The position numbers were made by a program, and so were the translations under genes. Of a DNA stretch of 64,000 bases, positions 59,406 through 64,000 are shown piece after piece. The notes beneath the pieces were generated by a model. The model worked only from the letters and a program-made list of their open reading frames with translations, made no database searches and was not told where the DNA came from. Every line of letters begins with the position of its first letter. Position 1 is the first letter of the stretch. Source of the stretch: Luteimonas huabeiensis HB2 (GTDB lineage: Bacteria > Pseudomonadota > Gammaproteobacteria > Xanthomonadales > Xanthomonadaceae); the NCBI RefSeq assembly GCF_000559025.1, contig NZ_JAAN01000014.1, positions 62,001 through 126,000 on the forward strand, read 5' to 3'.

Positions 59406-60929
59406 CTATTTCTGCTTGGCCGCACCGATCATCAAGCCGCCGCCCCTGCCACCGGCTTGTCCGGCATCCCGCGTGCCAGTACTCAATCCTTGAAGCACGT
59501 TGCCTGCACGGATACCAGCCCAGGCCAATGCCGCCACCCAGAACGTGGGCAAGATCAAAAACATCGTGGCCATCACGAAGTTCAGCAGCATGTCTCCGAA
59601 GGTGTTGTTGAGGCCCACCAGCGGATCGAAGTTCGTGTGCGGCCGGTTCCAGCCCCACCCCCAGCCGTAGAGTGCATCGAGGATCGTCGAGTCGATCCAG
59701 CGGGCGAGCTGAAACCAGAATTCGGTGAAGAACAGCGCGAACTGCACCACGCTCACCGTGACCACGGTCTTGAGGTCATAGGTGCCGGTCAGCATCACCA
59801 GCGGGATGCAGATGACCAGCGCCATCTTGAGCAGGGACAGCACCATCGGCAGCGCCTGCCGCACCACGTCCATCGCCGGGAAATAGCCCAGTGATCCGAC
59901 GGTCAGCCCCACGTCGCTGGCGGCGCGGGTGACGATATTGGGCAGCGTCATGTCGATCTGGCCACCGTAGTCCGTGTAGACCGCCCCCTGGTTGAGCTTC
60001 TGCTGGCGAGGGCTTGCGACGGCGCGGATCACCGAGTCGTTGACCTCGGACTGGCTCAGGAAGCCCGCCCAGCCGACCAGTCGCGTCAGCAGGCTGGGAT
60101 CGACCTGGGCCAGCAGTCGTGCCCGCAGGCCGTGGTCGCCGTCGGACCACCACTGCCGGCAGGTCGGGTAGCCGCCCCCGCCGGGCACCTGGGCTAGGCC
60201 GGCGTCGCGCGTGGCGTCGAACGGCCAGGCATCGCGCGGAGTCCTGGAGCGGTAGCTGTCGTAGAAGCCGGCGGTGCCGACGAAGTAGCTGGAGCCGATC
60301 CAGGTGACGTCGTGCATCTGCTCCTCGCTCAGGCTGGGCCGGGTCATGAACAGCTTGGCGCGGGCGGGGCCGTAGCAGTCGCGGGTGAAGTCGCTGATCT
60401 CCTGGGCCAGCACCGGGTCGTCGATGCGGGTCGCGTCGATGTCCATGCGGATCTGCCGCAGGTCGGTGCCGCAAGGAATGGCCGCGACCGAAGCGCCGGT
60501 GATCGCGCGCGAGATCGCGTGCATGGCGAACCACCACACCGGCACCTTGGCCGACTGGTTGTTGATCGTGCTAAACGATTGCGACCAGCCCGTATCGGTC
60601 GGCTCTGGGACATTTACTTGGCATTGGGTCGAACGCGAACGGTCGTACTTGATGGTGTTGAAATCGACGTCGATGAAGGGAATGCCCGCGAACATGATCA
60701 CCACGATGGCGACGAAGACGCGGTTCTCGATGCGAGCCGAGGACAGCACGCCCTTGTTGCCTTCGTCCGCGCCTTCCGCGCGGGCCTTCAACCATTCCTG
60801 GATGACGATCGCCAGGAACGGGACGGCGAACACGCCGCTGGCGACCAGCACCGACCAGATGCCGTTGTGGACCACCCAGGACACCAGCGTCAGGTAGTAC
60901 TCCAGGTAGTCGGTGGTGTACAGCGTCAT
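59406..60929 (-). CDS. traG: TraG-like mating-pair protein (N-terminal domain type)
   Basis: A 507-aa inner-membrane protein with about five helices: two in the first 100 residues (VLVASGVFAVPFLAIVIQEW) and a cluster after residue 360 (LKMALVICIPLVMLTGTYDL). The periplasmic loop contains family cysteines (GGGGYPTCRQWW). It corresponds to the TraG N-terminal family used in pilus assembly and mating-pair stabilisation. The C-terminal TraG* part of F is absent, as usual for this class. Confidence 0.88.
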   Translation of the reverse strand: MTLYTTDYLEYYLTLVSWVVHNGIWSVLVASGVFAVPFLAIVIQEWLKARAEGADEGNKGVLSSARIENRVFVAIVVIMFAGIPFIDVDFNTIKYDRSRSTQCQVNVPEPTDTGWSQSFSTINNQSAKVPVWWFAMHAISRAITGASVAAIPCGTDLRQIRMDIDATRIDDPVLAQEISDFTRDCYGPARAKLFMTRPSLSEEQMHDVTWIGSSYFVGTAGFYDSYRSRTPRDAWPFDATRDAGLAQVPGGGGYPTCRQWWSDGDHGLRARLLAQVDPSLLTRLVGWAGFLSQSEVNDSVIRAVASPRQQKLNQGAVYTDYGGQIDMTLPNIVTRAASDVGLTVGSLGYFPAMDVVRQALPMVLSLLKMALVICIPLVMLTGTYDLKTVVTVSVVQFALFFTEFWFQLARWIDSTILDALYGWGWGWNRPHTNFDPLVGLNNTFGDMLLNFVMATMFLILPTFWVAALAWAGIRAGNVLQGLSTGTRDAGQAGGRGGGLMIGAAKQK

Positions 60930-60942
60930 GGCGAACCTCGCG

Positions 60943-61293
60943 CTACCGTGCCTGCATCAGCAGGCTGGCTTCCAGCACGATCACGGCGACGATGGCCGCA
61001 ACCTCCGCGCGCAGCAGCCGTTGCCCGGCAGCGCGCTCCGGTTCCCGCGCGCGCAGGCGACGTCGCATCCAGAGCCAACCCCAGGCGGTGGCGGCGTAGA
61101 GCAACAACCGCCAGGCCAGGAAGGCCCCGGATTGCGCCGCCATCCAGCGCTGCCAGCCCTCGATGCCGCCCGCGATGCGGATGCCGACCACATTGACGGC
61201 GGTCGCGGCGATCAGCAGCGACACCGCCCACACCAGCACCAGGATGGCACGCCGGCTGGACAGCCAGCGCAGGCACCGCCCCACGGTATTCAT
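60943..61293 (-). CDS. Small membrane protein between TraG and TIGR03755
   Basis: A 116-aa protein with about three hydrophobic segments (AILVLVWAVSLLIAATAVNV, FLAWRLLLYAATAWGWLWM and VAAIVAVIVLEASLLMQ). A hypothetical is usual at this place in such operons. It overlaps the TIGR03755 stop by four bases and precedes traG by 13 bp. Confidence 0.75.
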   Translation of the reverse strand: MNTVGRCLRWLSSRRAILVLVWAVSLLIAATAVNVVGIRIAGGIEGWQRWMAAQSGAFLAWRLLLYAATAWGWLWMRRRLRAREPERAAGQRLLRAEVAAIVAVIVLEASLLMQAR

Positions 61294-62687
61294 GGATGGC
61301 TTCCGCCAGACGGCGGCCGCTGCAGTTCATCGACCCGATTGCGCACTGGGTCACCCTCGTAGATGCCACGCGCACCGGCGGCGCGGGTGCTGTGGCGCTG
61401 GATGATCGCCATCGGCGAATTGCTGGCCAGTTCGCGGCGCAGCTCCAGCTCTGCTTTCAGGTTGTGAATCTCGCGATCGAGGATGTCGCTTTCGTGGGTG
61501 ACGGCCTTCTGGGCCAGTTCGTTGGCGGCCACGTTGGGCTCCTTGCGCCCGGTCAGCAGCGTGCGTTGCAGCAGCAGCGCCTTCTCCAGCACGCTGGCCA
61601 GCGCAACCTCCGAGGCCAGGCGCCGAGCCAGGATGTCCTGGTCCGTCTCGTCGCGCAGCGCCTCGATCACGCCACGGGTGATGGGCAGCGACGCGCTACT
61701 CGCAGCCTGCAGGTTCTGCGCCGTGGTCGGACGGCTGCCGGCGACCAGCTCCTGCAGGGCCTGCAGCTTGTCCTCGTATTCCTCCTGAATCAGCGGGGTC
61801 AGGCCAACGCCCGGCGTGGTGACGGTCTTGGTGCATGCATCGCAGGTGCGCTGCTCCTGCTCGCCCAGCACGCGAATGGCCCAGGCTGCGGCGGCATCGG
61901 GCGAACTCCAGGTCTGGCATGCCAGGTTGCCGCTGCAACTGGCTTGCGGAATCGAACTGGCATCGCCGACGCCACGGCCATTGAGCAGGTTGTAGCCGGC
62001 GCGGGTCACGTCGCCGACCACACGCACCGGACGTTGGCCCGCGCCGCCAGCGTTGTCTCCGCCGACCCACGGCACGCCATTGTTGCCACGGTTCGCCTCG
62101 GCGTCGTCGATCGCTGAGACCGCATCGGTGCTCGCGACGGCCTGCTTCAGCGCCATACCTTCGGCGAGCTGGTCCCAGCCGAGCTGCCCACCCGCCATGT
62201 CGGCCATGCGATTGGCGATGGCACGGCAGGTCAGCTTGCTGCGATCGAAATCCAGCCTGGCTTGCAGCACCCCATTGGTCAACAGGTTGTACAGCCCTGG
62301 ATCGGCGCGCTGGATGATCAAGGCGGGCAGCGACGCCACGGCAGCGGTGGCGTTCTGGATCACCGAGGACATGATGGCCTGGAAGCCATTGGTGATGCCG
62401 TTCAACTGGTTCTGCAGCGTGGTGGTGATGCTCATGTCGCCACAGATCAGGTTGCTGTTCCAGCCGACGCCAACGCCGATGGAGTGCATGTTGGCCGCAC
62501 CGCTCATGGACACCGCGCGGCCGCCCCCAATGCTGTAGAGCACGTCGTCGCCTATCACGCTGCCTTGATGCTGGACGCCGTACTCGTTGACGCTGGTCTG
62601 CGCCCCGGCGCTGGAGTAGCACAACGCTGCGACAACGGCCAATGCGACGTACAGAAATCGACGGGCGCTCGGAAATGAAGTCGTCAT
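61290..62687 (-). CDS. T4SS distal protein, TIGR03755 (PFL_4711) family (copy B)
   Basis: A 465-aa secreted protein; signal peptide LYVALAVVAALCYSSAGAQ, family core as in copy A, CxxC pairs in QRTCDACTKTVTTPG and a helical C-terminal half. Complete here, so it shows what copy A continues to be beyond the left edge. ATG 62687 aligns with the copy A start; a GTG at 62702 is less likely. Confidence 0.9.
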   Translation of the reverse strand: MTTSFPSARRFLYVALAVVAALCYSSAGAQTSVNEYGVQHQGSVIGDDVLYSIGGGRAVSMSGAANMHSIGVGVGWNSNLICGDMSITTTLQNQLNGITNGFQAIMSSVIQNATAAVASLPALIIQRADPGLYNLLTNGVLQARLDFDRSKLTCRAIANRMADMAGGQLGWDQLAEGMALKQAVASTDAVSAIDDAEANRGNNGVPWVGGDNAGGAGQRPVRVVGDVTRAGYNLLNGRGVGDASSIPQASCSGNLACQTWSSPDAAAAWAIRVLGEQEQRTCDACTKTVTTPGVGLTPLIQEEYEDKLQALQELVAGSRPTTAQNLQAASSASLPITRGVIEALRDETDQDILARRLASEVALASVLEKALLLQRTLLTGRKEPNVAANELAQKAVTHESDILDREIHNLKAELELRRELASNSPMAIIQRHSTRAAGARGIYEGDPVRNRVDELQRPPSGGSHP

Positions 62688-62698
62688 GGCATCGGGTC

Positions 62699-63649
62699 TC
62701 ACAGGAAATCGACGCTGCCGAGGAACACCTGGCCGCGGCGCTGGCAGCAGCTATAAGGACGCCACAATGCCCAGGCGTAGTCGCCTTGCCGGGCCTGCAC
62801 CTTGGCATTGCCGTGGGGGAATACCGCGCAACTGCTGGACAGCGTGGGGGTCAGCTCCTGCCACTTGCCCGTGGCGGCATCGGTTTCCATCAGGGCGCCG
62901 GCCGGCCAATAGCCATCGCGCGAACTGGCGAGCAGCGGTTGGTAGACGTGGATCTGGTTGCGGCGCGTCACGATGTCACCCGCGCGCTGGGCGACCACGG
63001 CTGCGGCCTTGTGGTCATCCACCTGGTGCAGGAAGCCGCCACGCGGATAGACGTTGCCCCAGAGATTCATGGCCGTGCGCGTGCCGATCTCGCGCCGGCC
63101 GGGAATCAGTGCTTCCGGATACAGCGCCTCGGGGATGTTGTAGCGCCATGCCAGCGTGTCGAGCGTGCTCAGCAGATAGGGCATGAAGGCGGTGCCTGCG
63201 CCCTCGCAGGTGTAGCCGGACGCGCTGGCGAACTGGCTGAACACATGGCCACCGGGATGGCCGATGACGTCGGCGTTCTTGAACTTCGCCAGGTTGTTCT
63301 CGTGATCCTCGTTGGTGGTGCCGTCGCCGCCGGCCTTCGCGGTCGGGTTCGGCAGGCTCATCGCCCGCACCTCGACCCAAGGGTTCTCGCCGGTGTTCGA
63401 GTAGCTCGACACCACGGCATCCGGGATGTAGTGGCGCACCTTGACCGAGGTGCGCACGGTGCATCCCGTCCAGGTGCAATAGAGCCAGTAGCAGATGCCG
63501 GTGACGCGGTACTCCAGGCAATCCGGCGACAGGGTGGAGGTCACGATGGTGGCGGTGTTCAGTGCAAAGGACGATGCGGAACACCCCAGCAACAGCGCTG
63601 CGATGGCCAACCGCTGGCGCCGGGATGGTGCGAACGGACGCCTCGTCAT
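62699..63649 (-). CDS. TraU-like T4SS protein, TIGR03756 family (copy B)
   Basis: A 316-aa secreted Cys-rich protein, the diverged paralogue of 525-1460; the core GICYWLYCTWTGCTVRTS is identical, while the signal peptide and several surface positions differ (for example SLPNPTAKAGGDG against SPPNPTAEDGGDG). It overlaps TIGR03757 by four bases. Confidence 0.92.
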   Translation of the reverse strand: MTRRPFAPSRRQRLAIAALLLGCSASSFALNTATIVTSTLSPDCLEYRVTGICYWLYCTWTGCTVRTSVKVRHYIPDAVVSSYSNTGENPWVEVRAMSLPNPTAKAGGDGTTNEDHENNLAKFKNADVIGHPGGHVFSQFASASGYTCEGAGTAFMPYLLSTLDTLAWRYNIPEALYPEALIPGRREIGTRTAMNLWGNVYPRGGFLHQVDDHKAAAVVAQRAGDIVTRRNQIHVYQPLLASSRDGYWPAGALMETDAATGKWQELTPTLSSSCAVFPHGNAKVQARQGDYAWALWRPYSCCQRRGQVFLGSVDFL

Positions 63650-64000
63650 GGCTGCGTCCTCCGGTATTGGTCGATGCGGGAAACCGCACGGGCCACGTCC
63701 GTCTCGCCATAGACCACGTATCGGCGATCCACCACGATGGCCGGAACCTTGGCGACGCCAAGGCTCCAGGCATCGGCAACGCCCTGGTAGGCGGTGCCGA
63801 TCCTTCGCTGCAGGTCTGTACCGCCCAGCTTCAGGCGTTGCTGGACGATGGCGCTGGCGCGCTCAGGATCGGTGGGCAGGTTGTCGGCCAGCTCCGCTTC
63901 GAGCACCGCGGCCGCGTCCAAGATGAGGTGTCGGTCAGCCTGGCCAAGGACCGGATGATGCGAGTCGGTAACGACCCATACTTCCGCTGCGGCGGCGCGG
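63646..64000 (-). CDS. T4SS protein, TIGR03757 family, partial (copy B)
   Basis: The C-terminal 117 residues are in the window; the signal peptide lies beyond 64000. Reading into the edge gives AAEVWVVTDSHHPVLGQ, matching copy A ANDALIVVTDSRHPVQ. An internal TTG near 63921 is not the start. It heads the distal operon of ICE-B. Confidence 0.85.
   Translation of the reverse strand, partial: RAAAAEVWVVTDSHHPVLGQADRHLILDAAAVLEAELADNLPTDPERASAIVQQRLKLGGTDLQRRIGTAYQGVADAWSLGVAKVPAIVVDRRYVVYGETDVARAVSRIDQYRRTQP

Larger units (their letters stand above)
47394..64000. mobile_element. ICE-B: left-hand part of a second, related ICE
   Basis: It starts at the tRNA-Gly-like att sequence and runs through integrase, two regulators, a metabolic cargo, the MOBH relaxase, a toxin-antitoxin pair, TraG and the T4SS distal genes, leaving the window at the right edge. 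It carries its own diverged copies of TIGR03755-03757, also present at 1-1900. This is why I treat it as a separate element and not the other half of ICE-A. A single composite element with a duplicated module remains possible. Confidence 0.7.

Noticed and set aside
1..64000. Duplication of TIGR03755-03757 as an assembly artefact
   Set aside because: The copies differ at many residues, have different signal peptides and different neighbours, so they are true paralogues from two elements.

Overview
The window is high-GC proteobacterial DNA made almost entirely of integrative and conjugative element (ICE) backbone of the ICEclc / PFGI-1 kind (MOBH relaxase, type G conjugative type IV secretion system). 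The codon style and gene set fit Xanthomonadaceae, Pseudomonas or a related beta/gammaproteobacterium; the element is mobile, so the host cannot be fixed from this sequence. No rRNA, complete tRNA, IS element or CRISPR array was seen. Family names come from reading the proteins; no profile search was run.

Layout. Positions 1-47417 look like the right-hand part of one ICE (ICE-A), almost all on the minus strand. In the direction of transcription (right to left) they hold: XRE regulator, unknown regulator-like protein, AlpA, ParA, HicA-like protein, ParB, DUF2857, STY4528-like replication protein, TIGR03761, DUF3158, single-strand binding protein and topoisomerase III (46-36 kb); a 14-kb block of small and medium ICE genes, each with its own hairpin leader, including DUF3577, DUF932, DUF3275, a DUF6094 methyltransferase and an SNF2-type helicase (35-22 kb); then the T4SS operon from PilL through TraD to the VirB4/TraC ATPase (21.5-7.7 kb). 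A cargo hot spot follows (AbiE toxin-antitoxin, DsbA-like oxidoreductase, RadC, CsoR-family sensor with an MFS metal exporter; 7.6-2 kb), then the T4SS distal genes TIGR03757-03756-03755 (1.9-0 kb).

At 47394-47417 lies a sequence matching the 3' end of a tRNA-Gly gene without the rest of the tRNA. It is followed at 47656 by a 641-aa ICEclc-type integrase. From there a second, related ICE (ICE-B) begins: LysR-like and XRE regulators, a metabolic cargo (glyA, a class III aminotransferase, a BenE transporter, a divergent MocR regulator), the MOBH relaxase TraI, an AbrB/PIN toxin-antitoxin pair, DUF3742, TraG, and a second, diverged copy of TIGR03755-03756-03757 running off the right edge. The simplest reading is two related ICEs in tandem at one tRNA-Gly site, with the window spanning the ICE-ICE junction.

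The most novel-looking feature is a family of five structured elements (about 75-130 bp, each with consecutive stem-loops whose stems covary between copies) at 5.1, 28.7, 31.0, 32.1 and 35.3 kb, each just upstream of a minus-strand ICE gene. A simpler two-tier hairpin leader occurs before at least eleven genes of the same regulon. They could be RNA leaders or hairpin promoters active on the single-stranded transferred DNA. A 17-bp palindrome is also repeated three times in the replication module.
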